Virus record (IMG/VR): IMGVR_UViG_3300046535_000272 | Location: 1-48,562 of that record | Direction: 5' to 3' (one strand) | DNA length: 48,562 nucleotides | Origin: a virus | Shown here: one piece after another, positions 29,900 through 39,099 of the stretch | Numbering within the stretch: the first letter of the stretch is position 1 | How the letters are laid out: the number at the start of each line of letters is the position of its first letter | Translations under genes and position numbers: made by a program | The notes under the pieces: model-generated | What the model was told of the DNA's origin: nothing | Databases searched by the model: none | Seen by the model: only the letters and a program-made list of their open reading frames with translations

Positions 29900-30432
29900 T
29901 AGACAATACCTTTATTCGAGTACGAGGCCCACTTGTCAGAAAAGCTGGAGGCACCGCCGAGCAGACTGGAGGCCACGTTAAAGCTTCCAGCAGTCTCGGC
30001 GTTAGAGGCCGCGGCCGTGTCGAGACCAGACTCCGCCGTGAAGTTCGAGGCCTGGGCTTTAAAGCCCGCACTTTGCTTCATCGCGTTGTGTAGGATCGTG
30101 AGCGTATCCAGGTGCCCGATATCTTGCGCGGACTGCCGCACGTTAACGGCGGTGCCAGACCCCACATCGAGTCCACTCGATGCTTGTGTCACCAGCTGCG
30201 TAGCAACAAGGTTCTTCGTCTTGAGATCGTTTGTCTCACCTTGAACCGCGCCGGTCCGCGTCGCCTCATCCGCATTGCGCTTCGCAATGATAGCATTGTT
30301 CGCGGCGACCTGCGCCTTATACCGATCGGCCGCAGCCTCAGCATCAGCCGATTGGCTCGCGCCAGCTGCACCAAGAATGCCCTTACCAACTGAGGCTGCG
30401 AGGCCACCGATCGCCAGTGCTTCAATGCCCAC
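29899..30432 (-). CDS. Internal virion protein, T7 gp14-like
   Basis: 177 residues. The start GIEALAIGGLAASVGKGILG and the segment AAADRYKAQVAANNAIIAKR, then SSGLDVGSGTAVNVRQSAQD are typical of the gp14-like family, which forms the outer part of the ejection channel. One glycine-rich hydrophobic stretch at the N-terminus could insert into membrane. Overlaps the upstream gene by 11 bases. Confidence 0.85.
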   Translation of the reverse strand: MGIEALAIGGLAASVGKGILGAAGASQSADAEAAADRYKAQVAANNAIIAKRNADEATRTGAVQGETNDLKTKNLVATQLVTQASSGLDVGSGTAVNVRQSAQDIGHLDTLTILHNAMKQSAGFKAQASNFTAESGLDTAAASNAETAGSFNVASSLLGGASSFSDKWASYSNKGIV

Positions 30433-30856
30433 CTGAATACCTCATAACTACGTATTCGCCAGCTTGCACTTCCTTGAAGCCAATCCAGCGGAGCCAATTC
30501 TTAGATATCTCAAATTCGTTATCCACCAGGCCAACGACCGGACCATAGTGCGCCGCCATCCACTGAACGAACCTCTTACTCGCGCGGAGCAGCGCCACCT
30601 GATGTGCTTCAATCAGTGGCGTGGTGAGCATCCACAAGCGGCACTCACCGAGCATTGTCTCGGAGTGCCCACCAAAGATCGCCGCCGGTTCACCGTCTAC
30701 CAAACAGACGAACGACGGAAACTCATTCCTGATCGCTTGGTCAAGGAGCCGCACCGCATCAATCTGCAGTTTTTCAATCGTCTTAACTTCATGCTCACGC
30801 AGGTTCGACAGGATCGTCAGCCCGTCCTCGAACTCAGCTTTTTTGAACTCGATCAT
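30422..30856 (-). CDS. GNAT-fold virion-associated protein (DUF2833, T7 gp13-like)
   Basis: 144 residues: FVCLVDGEPAAIFGGHSE, LWMLTTPLIEAHQVALL and KNWLRWIGFKEVQ follow the acetyltransferase-like fold of the DUF2833 family, which includes podovirus internal virion protein A (gp13). An acetyltransferase activity is not shown for that family. Its position between nozzle and gp14-like genes fits. Confidence 0.82.
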   Translation of the reverse strand: MIEFKKAEFEDGLTILSNLREHEVKTIEKLQIDAVRLLDQAIRNEFPSFVCLVDGEPAAIFGGHSETMLGECRLWMLTTPLIEAHQVALLRASKRFVQWMAAHYGPVVGLVDNEFEISKNWLRWIGFKEVQAGEYVVMRYSGGH

Positions 30857-33420
30857 CGGCCGGTGTCTCCTACTTGAACCTCAGGGATCACACCAAGGAC
30901 GGTGGCCGGGAGCGGGTCATCCATCTGCAAGCACATCTGGCCTTCGCTGTTCCAGCCGCCACCGATAACCATCCGGTCATCTCCGGTGAACAATTCAATC
31001 GGAGTCCCGATCGTATGAAGGTCGCGGTCCTTGAACTCGGTCAAATCGTCGAAGGTCTGGCCCATCTTCAGTCCACGCGTCTGGTCAACACGCGCCGTCA
31101 TAGCTGCGATATTCTTACGTTTACCTTGAATTGTCGGCTCGCCTGTGTCGAGATAAAGGGTCTGAAGTTGACAAGTGTACGGAAGCCCGACTGTGATCTT
31201 CGTGCAGGGCTGCGAAAGTGAAACCGCGCCGTTCATCACGACCTTCTCAGTGAACACGTTCCCGTCACCGAGGATCGTCACCGTCTCGCCCTCGAGATGT
31301 TCCAGCCCGGTGACAATCGCGGTCGGCGTGGAGATCGTCCAAGTTCCAGGTGCCTGTGGCCACACATAGACCGGCTCCCGAAAGAAGTCTACATCCTGAA
31401 TATCACGTGTGATAGTACAAATAACTTCGTTTGTTGCAATATAGCTCGTGATCGTCGCAATTCCCTTTCCGGCCCTGATGACATCACCCACCATCCCACT
31501 GTTAAAAACAGCAGCCCCCGCAATAAACGCAACCCCGGCTCCAGTTGCCGCCTGCGGATAGAGATACGCGTTCGGTGCTGACGCTACCGTTGAAAGCCCA
31601 GAATCGACAAAGAACGCGTCCTCCGAACCGTAAGGCATCAGCCTTGTGTGAAGTCGTTCGATGAACGAGTACTGAACCCCGCTCCGATTCCGCTGCACGA
31701 TCACGTAAACAGCGTTCTCCTGTCCTTCTTGAATCGAGGTGATTGACTGAAACCGCCCCTGCGTTTCGTGCCGCGCCCAACCGTAAACTTCTTGTTCCTT
31801 CAAGTAGGTCAGGGAGAGGAGCGCGCCGTCCGAGCGGATCGCCCAAATAATCTTGTATGGCTCTTCCGCGTAGGTCCATTGGGTAATCGAGTAGCCAGTA
31901 AACAGGTGGTTCGACAGGACTGACAAGTCGGTTCCCGTGTATATATTCGTGTAGAAACTATACGCGAGGTCCCGGACCACAGTGCCTTTTTGTTGGACAT
32001 ACAGAATATCATAATTGATAGTAAGTGGCTCGACGTCGGCGCACCCATTGTAGGCTTGCGGGGTGGCCACAACAGTAGTCGGAGAAAGAATAGCACCTTG
32101 ACTACCTCCCGATACCTGCCAGGCGCCGCCGCCGGTCAACATAATAAGGCCGCCCGGCATCGACACCATATACTTGATGTTATTCACCTGCCGCGAGACC
32201 AAGGTCCCGACGATCGAATCACTCGGTTGGATCGGCGACGACACGTCGAAGTTAGTGAATTGTCCTGGCTTGCTCATCCAGAAGGTTTCCGGGAACTGAT
32301 TGCTCCCCGCGTAGACCTTCCGTTGTTGGTCATAGGTGACCGTGATCGGGTTGTTGCCTCCGGCGAACGGATTCACGTTAGTGGGCGGTGCGAATGTGAA
32401 GTCCGGCTGGACGTTCGTGTCCACCGCTGAAGTCCCGGTGACGTTCGTCATGTAGCCGTAAAGGGTTCCGGCTGGGATTGGAGTTCCGGTCGCGGGCAGG
32501 GCCTTGTAAACATTATAAGAGACCGCACCGCCGACCGCGCCCCAGGAAATTCCAACCGATCCTGCCGTTGTCGCAATATCAAGTTGATTTACTTGTCCGC
32601 CAACCGCCGATGCCACCGACTCCGAACCATCCGCCGCAACCGCAGTCACCACGTAAGAATAGTTCGTAGTGCCGCCCGTCGCCGGAGCTACAACCACTGT
32701 TGGCGCGCCCGGAGCCGCTTGCGTCGTGCCAAACACAACTGCGGTGAACGTCCAAGCCGTATCACCAGTCCGTGTTAAATCATACGGCGGATAGCTCGGA
32801 TGGCAAATCGTCATCACATCAGCGGACTGCGTGAACTTCAGCATCGCTAAATCGGAGGCGGCATAAGGCGCAGCGATCTCGTAGACGGACGCCACCGTAC
32901 CGGAAGTGAACACGCCATAACCGGAAGTGTTAACGTTATTCCCGGTCCAGAAGTCTGTCAGATAAAAGTTGTTTGCATCAACTACCACTACGTAAAAGTA
33001 CTTCGCGTTGACTTGCGTCATGCCAGCGGTCAAAACGAAGACTTGCTCTCCAGTAAAGTAGCCGTGCGCGGGCACGTTAAGAACGCCAGGATTCGCGTTT
33101 GAAAAAGAGACAATTGCCTTCGCGGCGTTCAAGACGAGCGCGCCGTCTTTAATCACGCGCATGAAAAAGTTCGAGAACTCGAGAACGTAGTTCTGGACGA
33201 TACTAAACTGGAATGGGATCAATCGTTCAGGGTTGTTTGAATCTCGCGCGCGAACTACCAGTTCGAAGCCCGGCCGATTGCTCGCGCCACCCCGATAGTC
33301 CACAAAGAAATTAAGCATCCGTGCTGCACCGACATGGAACTTTGCAATGTCAACGCGCGCGTACAGTGTCGGTGAAAGTTCGCCGCCAGCAAATGAAGTT
33401 TGGATTACATTGACACTCAC
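30853..33420 (-). CDS. Tail nozzle protein (tail tubular protein B-like)
   Basis: 855 residues, similar in length to T7 gp12 (794). The start VIQTSFAGGELSPTLYARVD, then GAARMLNFFVDYRGGASNRP and GFELV is the standard opening of podovirus nozzle proteins. A fibronectin-like insertion (TTNYSYVVTAVAADGSESVA, about residue 260) is visible. It forms the lower end of the short tail. Overlaps the gp13-like gene by ATGA. Confidence 0.92.
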   Translation of the reverse strand: MSVNVIQTSFAGGELSPTLYARVDIAKFHVGAARMLNFFVDYRGGASNRPGFELVVRARDSNNPERLIPFQFSIVQNYVLEFSNFFMRVIKDGALVLNAAKAIVSFSNANPGVLNVPAHGYFTGEQVFVLTAGMTQVNAKYFYVVVVDANNFYLTDFWTGNNVNTSGYGVFTSGTVASVYEIAAPYAASDLAMLKFTQSADVMTICHPSYPPYDLTRTGDTAWTFTAVVFGTTQAAPGAPTVVVAPATGGTTNYSYVVTAVAADGSESVASAVGGQVNQLDIATTAGSVGISWGAVGGAVSYNVYKALPATGTPIPAGTLYGYMTNVTGTSAVDTNVQPDFTFAPPTNVNPFAGGNNPITVTYDQQRKVYAGSNQFPETFWMSKPGQFTNFDVSSPIQPSDSIVGTLVSRQVNNIKYMVSMPGGLIMLTGGGAWQVSGGSQGAILSPTTVVATPQAYNGCADVEPLTINYDILYVQQKGTVVRDLAYSFYTNIYTGTDLSVLSNHLFTGYSITQWTYAEEPYKIIWAIRSDGALLSLTYLKEQEVYGWARHETQGRFQSITSIQEGQENAVYVIVQRNRSGVQYSFIERLHTRLMPYGSEDAFFVDSGLSTVASAPNAYLYPQAATGAGVAFIAGAAVFNSGMVGDVIRAGKGIATITSYIATNEVICTITRDIQDVDFFREPVYVWPQAPGTWTISTPTAIVTGLEHLEGETVTILGDGNVFTEKVVMNGAVSLSQPCTKITVGLPYTCQLQTLYLDTGEPTIQGKRKNIAAMTARVDQTRGLKMGQTFDDLTEFKDRDLHTIGTPIELFTGDDRMVIGGGWNSEGQMCLQMDDPLPATVLGVIPEVQVGDTGR

Positions 33421-34203
33421 TCAGATCACCCCGAACAGCGGGCCGAGCGGAGCACAATAACCGATACCGACTCCATAAAAATTGGCCGAGTCCTCGCGAA
33501 TTGTAATCCAGTCCGGCATGTTGTCGATTACCGTTAGCCCCTCGTTTCCATCAGAGGCGCGCGCCTGAGTTATGATCGCGTTAGCCTGAGCGAACTTTAA
33601 ATTCGCCATCGCCGTCTGGCCAGTCAACGCAAGCACAAGCTTCGCGGCCAAGGCCTGAACCAGAGCCTCGACAAACTGCGCACCGAACAGACTCGGATCA
33701 ATGATCCGCTTTGTATAGATACCAATCGCCTGATACTGATTCGTCAGAATCACATTCTTTTGCTGCCCATTCGTGTCCTCATCAGTTGAGACTCGGAACG
33801 GTGAGCCGGGACCGACGAAGTATGGATACCCATTCGAGCCTCCGGTTGTGAATGGAGTCCCGACATACGTGTTCTGAATCTGCTGCACGATCCGCGACAT
33901 CTGAATACAGTCGCTTGGATACGCATACTCATAAAGCCAGGGCGGTGACGGGAAGGCAGTCGACCACTGGCTCGCGGTCGAAGCTGCATTCGAGGGTGTA
34001 CCCGGCGCGGACTTCAACAGCGCAAGGAAATCCGTTTTTTGCGCGAAGTTCCAATACGCCATTTGCAGGACTTCATCCCGCGTGTCCTGATAAATCAGGT
34101 TGCAATTCCGCGCCTCGACTGAGGTCTCCGTCAGCGACGCAATCGTAGTCCGGGTGCCAATTGACTGCAAGGCCCGATTGCAAATAGTTACCTCGGAGGG
34201 CAT
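33421..34203 (-). CDS. Tail adaptor (tail tubular protein A-like)
   Basis: 260 residues: EVTICNRALQSIGTRTTIAS, then ARNCNLIYQDTRDEVLQMAY and WNFA form the opening shared by gp11-like adaptors that attach the nozzle to the portal. Stop directly precedes the nozzle start. Confidence 0.9.
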   Translation of the reverse strand: MPSEVTICNRALQSIGTRTTIASLTETSVEARNCNLIYQDTRDEVLQMAYWNFAQKTDFLALLKSAPGTPSNAASTASQWSTAFPSPPWLYEYAYPSDCIQMSRIVQQIQNTYVGTPFTTGGSNGYPYFVGPGSPFRVSTDEDTNGQQKNVILTNQYQAIGIYTKRIIDPSLFGAQFVEALVQALAAKLVLALTGQTAMANLKFAQANAIITQARASDGNEGLTVIDNMPDWITIREDSANFYGVGIGYCAPLGPLFGVI

Positions 34204-34205
34204 TT

Positions 34206-35036
34206 CTACCTCACATCATTCATCATGGCGGCCTGGCAGAATGTCGAAGTACGGCACGAGTACGATAAAATATCGACGGCCCCGGCGGTCGTTGTCAGTG
34301 TTGGCGTTGTACCACCAGCGAACTTAAACACGCTACTCCAGACCGTAGTCCGCGATCCGGTCCCGTCCTGAATAAACGTGATCGACCCAGCCTTACCTAC
34401 CGTGACATTCGAGAGCGTCATAGTGGTGATATTGCCGGTCAGCGTAACCACGGTATTCTTAAACGTCGAGAAGTCAAACGTGGTCGTGGTGCCGTAAGTC
34501 GTTGTAGTTTCAGTCTGCCAAAGTGTGCCAGATTGAACGAACTTATCGGTGGTGCCTGCGAGGAAGTTCGCGTCCGTTGCAATCGGAACGTCAGTTGGAT
34601 TTGCGGAGCCGCCGGTTATGTTGGCCTTGACGGTGCGGCCCGCCATCTGGGCGAGCTTCGCGTTCGTGACTGCATTATTCGTGATATTCAGGACGAGCGA
34701 AGCGCCGGTGCTTGTCACGTCGCCAGTGAATACTGGAGTGTTATCGGCCGGGAGCAAGGTCACGCATCCTGGCGGTAGCCCCACGCCAGTACCGACGAGC
34801 AAGACATTCAACGCGCAAGGCGTTGTGAAACCGCCACCGGAACCGGCGCAGGGCGACGCGACCCAGGTTCCGCCTGAGGACGTAAGACAGTTACCGTTGA
34901 TCCCGGCTGGGACTCCAGCGAAGCCCACAACACCTTGGCCTCGGCCAATCGGCACTGAGCCAGATGGCACCTGCCACTGTGCTTCGGCGACAGCCGGGCT
35001 TAACGCCAATGCAAGTGCGAGAAGTAGCCTTTTCAT
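34206..35036 (-). CDS. Exported fibre-like protein with Sec signal peptide
   Basis: 276 residues from ATG 35036, overlapping the upstream stop as ATGA (an in-frame ATG at 35048 is less well placed). Signal peptide MKRLLLALALALSPAVAEA followed by Gln gives a clear AEA|Q signal peptidase site. The middle segment ITNNAVTNAKLAQMAGRTVK is a repeat type known from phage tail fibres, and the C-terminal half is beta-rich with GTGSRTTVWS and CRTSTFCQA. A fibre-type virion protein with a secretion signal is unexpected, since tails assemble in the cytoplasm. One of seven such proteins in this block. Confidence 0.82.
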   Translation of the reverse strand: MKRLLLALALALSPAVAEAQWQVPSGSVPIGRGQGVVGFAGVPAGINGNCLTSSGGTWVASPCAGSGGGFTTPCALNVLLVGTGVGLPPGCVTLLPADNTPVFTGDVTSTGASLVLNITNNAVTNAKLAQMAGRTVKANITGGSANPTDVPIATDANFLAGTTDKFVQSGTLWQTETTTTYGTTTTFDFSTFKNTVVTLTGNITTMTLSNVTVGKAGSITFIQDGTGSRTTVWSSVFKFAGGTTPTLTTTAGAVDILSYSCRTSTFCQAAMMNDVR

Positions 35037-35440
35037 ATTGTATCCCATCCTGACAGATCATTGAGAGGTGAGAGAATAACTGCACCTTCGCCTTGACCAC
35101 CACTGACGATTAAAGAGCCAATTCCATCAATTCGCTGCGCTCCGAATGGGACAACAGTCATATCAAAACCGAAGTTACGATTCTTGATAATGAGATCGAA
35201 TCCGCCATAAGGCTGACGCATCCACAGACCCAAGTCCGGAAGAATCAAGTTGAACGCGGCGGCGATAGTCTGCTGGATAATTACGATTACGTCGAAGGGT
35301 ATGATTGGAACATTTCCAGCAGCTGTCACAAGTCGCTTTTGATTGAGTGGGCGATAGACCTGCCCGAAAGTTGGGCCGTAGTCTACCTTCCCATAAATGG
35401 TGAAAGAACCAGCAACAGCGCCTTGACCTGGAGTACTCAT
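35033..35440 (-). CDS. Structural protein, short fibre-tip-like (135 aa)
   Basis: Beta-rich 135-residue protein without signal peptide. The pattern of an aromatic start (FTIYGKVDYG), AAFNLILPDLGLWM, then DLIIKNRNFGFDMTVVPFG and the end SPLNDLSGW is common to small phage fibre or decoration proteins. It sits among exported proteins and could form the cytoplasmic base of that assembly. Function inferred from pattern and place. Confidence 0.7.
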   Translation of the reverse strand: MSTPGQGAVAGSFTIYGKVDYGPTFGQVYRPLNQKRLVTAAGNVPIIPFDVIVIIQQTIAAAFNLILPDLGLWMRQPYGGFDLIIKNRNFGFDMTVVPFGAQRIDGIGSLIVSGGQGEGAVILSPLNDLSGWDTI

Positions 35441-35452
35441 TTTAGTTTTTCC

Positions 35453-36310
35453 TCAAAGGTGCCATTTAGATTTAAGAACCGAATGAAAGGCTGCAACATT
35501 CGCTGGAACAGTATACGAACCCGATACGCCCCACTCACCGGCGGCCCCGCGCCAATAGTCAGGGCCAACACCAGTGACCTCAGTTCCAAAACACATCGTT
35601 CCACCAGTTATCCAATTACCTGGAGAACTACTAGTAGCGGCGGGAATGCCATCTACATAGTTTGTCATTATCCCACCTGAGTCTATTGTGAAAATAAATG
35701 TATGACCAGCTGGATAAATTGTACCTACATTAGAAACGCAGCCGACACTATTGCGAAAGAAATTAGCTGTCGTTATAGATGCACTCGCCGATACGCACCA
35801 TGAAGCAGCATTATCAAAATCAACATGACCTGGCGCGGCGTAAGAAAGAGTCCGGCCGAAAGTTCCGGAACCAGTCTCAGCCATTGTGCCAACGTACCAA
35901 CCTGTAAGTGTGTTACCAGCCCCCATTGGGAATGGGGCTGAACAACCTAGTGCGCATACATCAGTCGCAGTGATTTGAACACCAGGCAAAGAATTAAATA
36001 AGGTGGGGCTATAGACGGGCCAGTTTGTGCTACCAAACTTAACCATAGTATTTCCGCCGCCACTAATATCAGCGACAGCATGAAGTTCAAATCCGACATT
36101 AGTAACACTAGCGGGACAACTAAGGTCCCACCAGCCAAGTATATTACTAATCATTGGATACGATGCTACAGTACAGACACCTCCCGGGCGCGCTCCGCAA
36201 AAAGCGGGTAGGCAAGACTCGAGTTGAGCATAGGCGCGCGGAATAATAATAGCTGGCGCAGCAAAGCCGGTAGCTCTGAGAAGGCCCCGCCTAGTAATAA
36301 GACGGCTCAT
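35453..36310 (-). CDS. Exported LamG-like protein with twin-arginine (Tat) signal peptide
   Basis: 285 residues. The N-terminus MSRLITRRGLLRATGFAAPA, then IIIPRAYA and Gln, contains the twin-arginine motif TRRGLL, a moderately hydrophobic core and an AYA|Q cleavage site, so export in folded form by the host Tat system is predicted. The mature part is beta-rich with Cys pairs and a concanavalin/LamG-like organisation (ILGWWDLS, HVDFDNAASWCVS, TFIFTIDSGG, GEWGVSG), as found on adhesion domains. It starts at the stop of the next gene upstream. A Tat substrate in a phage structural operon is rare. Confidence 0.8.
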   Translation of the reverse strand: MSRLITRRGLLRATGFAAPAIIIPRAYAQLESCLPAFCGARPGGVCTVASYPMISNILGWWDLSCPASVTNVGFELHAVADISGGGNTMVKFGSTNWPVYSPTLFNSLPGVQITATDVCALGCSAPFPMGAGNTLTGWYVGTMAETGSGTFGRTLSYAAPGHVDFDNAASWCVSASASITTANFFRNSVGCVSNVGTIYPAGHTFIFTIDSGGIMTNYVDGIPAATSSSPGNWITGGTMCFGTEVTGVGPDYWRGAAGEWGVSGSYTVPANVAAFHSVLKSKWHL

Positions 36311-37770
36311 TACGGAACCCCAACTGCAGTCATGTAAGTGCGGAGACGGGAATATAAGTTAGCCGGATCAGGTGGCACCAATGAACCACCAAAAGTTATT
36401 GCCGCCTGTTGATTATTAAGACCGGTTGGAGTTCCACTACTGTTCGCTCCGAGAACGTACATGTTCACATTTGGAATTGCGCCTGACACATCCAGAGGAG
36501 TGAAAAAGTTACTACCATTAAAGTATGCACCTGTTGACGCAGAGCCATCACGCGAAGCAAGCCAATGCCCAATCATACTACCAATGCCACTAGTGTTTCC
36601 ACCAGCACTAGTATCATTTATGCGCGCGTAGAAGTTATTATTACCAGAAAATTTAATATTTATGAGAGCTTGATCCGCACCATTAAGCGACCCCATAGTG
36701 GTGGAATCTGGCGTATCAGTTAAATTCCACGCTGACATATGTGCTGAGTTAAGCACATACTTTGGTGATGGCGCACTAACAGGGTTAAAACCAGTATCAA
36801 TATAGACTGTCGAACCGCCAACACCAGTATAACCGCGATTAGCTGTAAATGTCGGGGACCCGTGCAGTGTGGCTGGATAACTCGTTTGGACTAGATTTAG
36901 TTGTGCTGTCGTAGTATCTTGCGTTGCGAAGATATAAAGTATATCTAGCTTCGACCAGACACCATCAGTAACAAGACCACAGATTAAATTAGTATATGCG
37001 GTTGAATGAGTTAAATCAAGCCCTGATGTTCTTCCAAGAAACGCGGCACCTTCGGTGCAACCAGCAACGACATTGCCAGTAGTCCAAACAGCAAGTGCTA
37101 TTTTAGGATTATTACTCGTCGGGCTAATCGTGGTCGTTATCGACTGATTATTACCGCGCAGCGTCTGCGATGAATGAACTCCCCAAAGAAAGGAGCCGCA
37201 AGCGGATGAAAAATCAGTATTTAAATTTGATAGTGAGGTCGAAACATTCGTTGTTCGACTTCCAGCGACAATTGCCAGCTGTTTATTATTGTACTGTATA
37301 GTGGCAGACGTCGTACCAGTAGTATTTCCGCCAGGGTCTGTAACGTAGCCAATAAGGTTATAGACCTCAATCGTTATTCCATCAATGGCTGTCGAAAACG
37401 TGGCGACAATGTTAGCTGTCGTTCCAGTCGGATTTGCAACATACCAGATTTCAGAATTACTATTCTGATTATCACCAGAAGCACGAACGCTCCTGGTCAT
37501 AGAGATGCCGCCAATAGTTACAGTATTTAGCTCGGAGGTCCCCGCTAAAGTGCTGTCACTCCAGTTAATTGTGACTACCGAAATCCGATTAGGGTTGGCT
37601 CCGCCAGTTCCCTGAGCGGTAAATGTAACAACGGTGCCAGAAACATTACTGCAAGCGTTACTGACCGGCGTCGATGAAGGCTCATCGAGCGGAAACCAAC
37701 CAGCATTAACGGCCGGTGCCGCCGGAGTAAAGGCGATTAAAGCTGCTAAGAGATATTTAAACAATCTCAT
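36310..37770 (-). CDS. Exported LamG-like protein with Sec signal peptide (486 aa)
   Basis: Signal peptide MRLFKYLLAALIAFTPAAPA then VNA|G. The mature protein is beta-rich and Thr/Ser/Asn-rich; the first half (VTINWSDSTLAGTSELNTVT) looks like an immunoglobulin-type or viral adhesin domain and the second half (YIDTGFNP, NFYARINDTSAGGN, GHWLASRDGSASTGAYFNGS) like a LamG/concanavalin domain. The gene is more A/T-rich than the capsid genes, as are its two neighbours below, suggesting exchange as a module. Likely carbohydrate binding on cells or virions. Confidence 0.8.
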   Translation of the reverse strand: MRLFKYLLAALIAFTPAAPAVNAGWFPLDEPSSTPVSNACSNVSGTVVTFTAQGTGGANPNRISVVTINWSDSTLAGTSELNTVTIGGISMTRSVRASGDNQNSNSEIWYVANPTGTTANIVATFSTAIDGITIEVYNLIGYVTDPGGNTTGTTSATIQYNNKQLAIVAGSRTTNVSTSLSNLNTDFSSACGSFLWGVHSSQTLRGNNQSITTTISPTSNNPKIALAVWTTGNVVAGCTEGAAFLGRTSGLDLTHSTAYTNLICGLVTDGVWSKLDILYIFATQDTTTAQLNLVQTSYPATLHGSPTFTANRGYTGVGGSTVYIDTGFNPVSAPSPKYVLNSAHMSAWNLTDTPDSTTMGSLNGADQALINIKFSGNNNFYARINDTSAGGNTSGIGSMIGHWLASRDGSASTGAYFNGSNFFTPLDVSGAIPNVNMYVLGANSSGTPTGLNNQQAAITFGGSLVPPDPANLYSRLRTYMTAVGVP

Positions 37771-38519
37771 AGTTGGAAGCCCCAGGCTGCGACTGACACA
37801 ACGCCACCGGAGCCGGGTGCGGCAGAGATAACTGCAATACCGGTGTTAATCGCGCTGGATGGAATGCAAGGGGTAAATATTTGTTCATTCAACCCAATAC
37901 CGCTCGCCAATGGCGCGGTCCATTGAGTAAAGTTCAACGTCCCGGTAACGGTTCCAGTTACCGTCGAGTTTGCGGTTGCGGCTGCCGTTGCGTTGGCTCT
38001 GATAGAGAAACCGCAAATATAAGTCTTAATTGAAGCGGACGCTGCAAGTGTAGCGGTTGTCGCGGCGGTCGTCCCTGTAGTAGATGCAGTAATAGGAACT
38101 GCGCCGGATGGATAACCGTTGGTTGAGTTGGCAATAATCGGCGTCATCGACGCGATGCCCTGCACCGTCGTAACAGTGGCATTTGCCGTTCCGGCCGTGC
38201 CAACCTGGTCCGAAGCAATCGCCATCGGGACGGAGGCCGATTTCGTCGTCTGGCCAAGCGCCACGATACCAGGGCTGTCAGTCGCGAGCGCCGTTCGCAG
38301 CGTCCCTGCCGTCATCACGCCGGAGCCGGTCGCTACCGCCGTATCGTTGACTCGCGACAGGTTAAAACTGTATTGACAGAAGCCGTCCGCGCCCGAGACC
38401 ATCGACATGGAGATCGTCGCGGCGGTCGCATCCTTGATCGCAAGTGGATTAGTACAGGCCGCGAATGCACTTCCCAAACTTCCGAGGGACAGTGCGATAG
38501 ATAAAAGTATCCGTTTCAT
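37767..38519 (-). CDS. Exported virion-type protein with Sec signal peptide (250 aa)
   Basis: ATG 38519; a TTG at 38534 is less likely. Signal peptide MKRILLSIALSLGSLGSAFA cleaved before Ala-Cys. The segment MTAGTLRTALATDSPGIVAL with GQTT and VPMAIASDQV is a known motif of phage structural proteins. The mature chain is very rich in Ala and Thr and has Cys pairs that could form disulfides after export. Overlaps the gene below by ATGA. Confidence 0.8.
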   Translation of the reverse strand: MKRILLSIALSLGSLGSAFAACTNPLAIKDATAATISMSMVSGADGFCQYSFNLSRVNDTAVATGSGVMTAGTLRTALATDSPGIVALGQTTKSASVPMAIASDQVGTAGTANATVTTVQGIASMTPIIANSTNGYPSGAVPITASTTGTTAATTATLAASASIKTYICGFSIRANATAAATANSTVTGTVTGTLNFTQWTAPLASGIGLNEQIFTPCIPSSAINTGIAVISAAPGSGGVVSVAAWGFQL

Positions 38520-38530
38520 CTGCGTTTTCC

Positions 38531-38698
38531 TCAAAGGAGATACATTGAATTACAGGCTTGCGAGAAATTGAGTGAATTAGTGCAGCCGCCACCACCGCCT
38601 CCAGCCCCGCCACCGCCCGCGCCGGTGATCGCGAGTTGAGCTGACGCGCTCGTCGCCACAAGCAAGAGGGCGCAAAGTGCGAGTTTAAAACTGCGCAT
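38531..38698 (-). CDS. Very small exported glycine-rich protein (55 aa)
   Basis: ATG 38698. Signal peptide MRSFKLALCALLLVATSASA cleaved before Gln; the mature 34 residues include GAGGGGAGGGGGG and two Cys. The polyglycine segment resembles a flexible linker. It overlaps the next gene upstream by 14 bases. Function unknown. Confidence 0.7.
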   Translation of the reverse strand: MRSFKLALCALLLVATSASAQLAITGAGGGGAGGGGGGCTNSLNFSQACNSMYLL

Positions 38699-39095
38699 AT
38701 GCAATGCTCCCCGGCATACCAACGGCCTGCGTCGTGACCGCGCAAAGGCTCAGTCCCGGTGGCACCACCCACACAACTCCGTTACCGGTGCCCTTCGTAA
38801 AGCCGACTTGCGCCGCGAGAACATAACTGCCGGTTATGTTAACCGAAGATACAGCACAAGTTGCGCCGGTGCCCGCGATGAACTGGATCGCTCCAGCGCC
38901 ACCGGCGATGATATCGACTGCGGTCACGTAGATACTTTGCGTACCGCGCGCCGCGATGAGGAGGGTCGTCGTCGCGGTTGAGATCGTAACCGCAATCGAC
39001 GCTTGAGTGGCCGGAATGACCGGCGACGTGTTCTGAGCGCTCACACTCGCGCTAAGAGCAAGCCATGCAAGTAACGCGAGTGTAAGACGCTTCAT
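38685..39095 (-). CDS. Exported virion-associated protein (136 aa)
   Basis: Signal peptide MKRLTLALLAWLALSASVSA cleaved before Gln. The mature part (TLLIAARGTQSIYVTAVDII, GTGATCAVSSVNITGSYVLA, LSLCAVTTQAVGMPGSIAYA) is a beta-sandwich pattern found in small phage structural or decoration proteins, with two conserved Cys likely to pair outside the cytoplasm. Confidence 0.78.
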   Translation of the reverse strand: MKRLTLALLAWLALSASVSAQNTSPVIPATQASIAVTISTATTTLLIAARGTQSIYVTAVDIIAGGAGAIQFIAGTGATCAVSSVNITGSYVLAAQVGFTKGTGNGVVWVVPPGLSLCAVTTQAVGMPGSIAYAQF

Positions 39096-39099
39096 GGTT

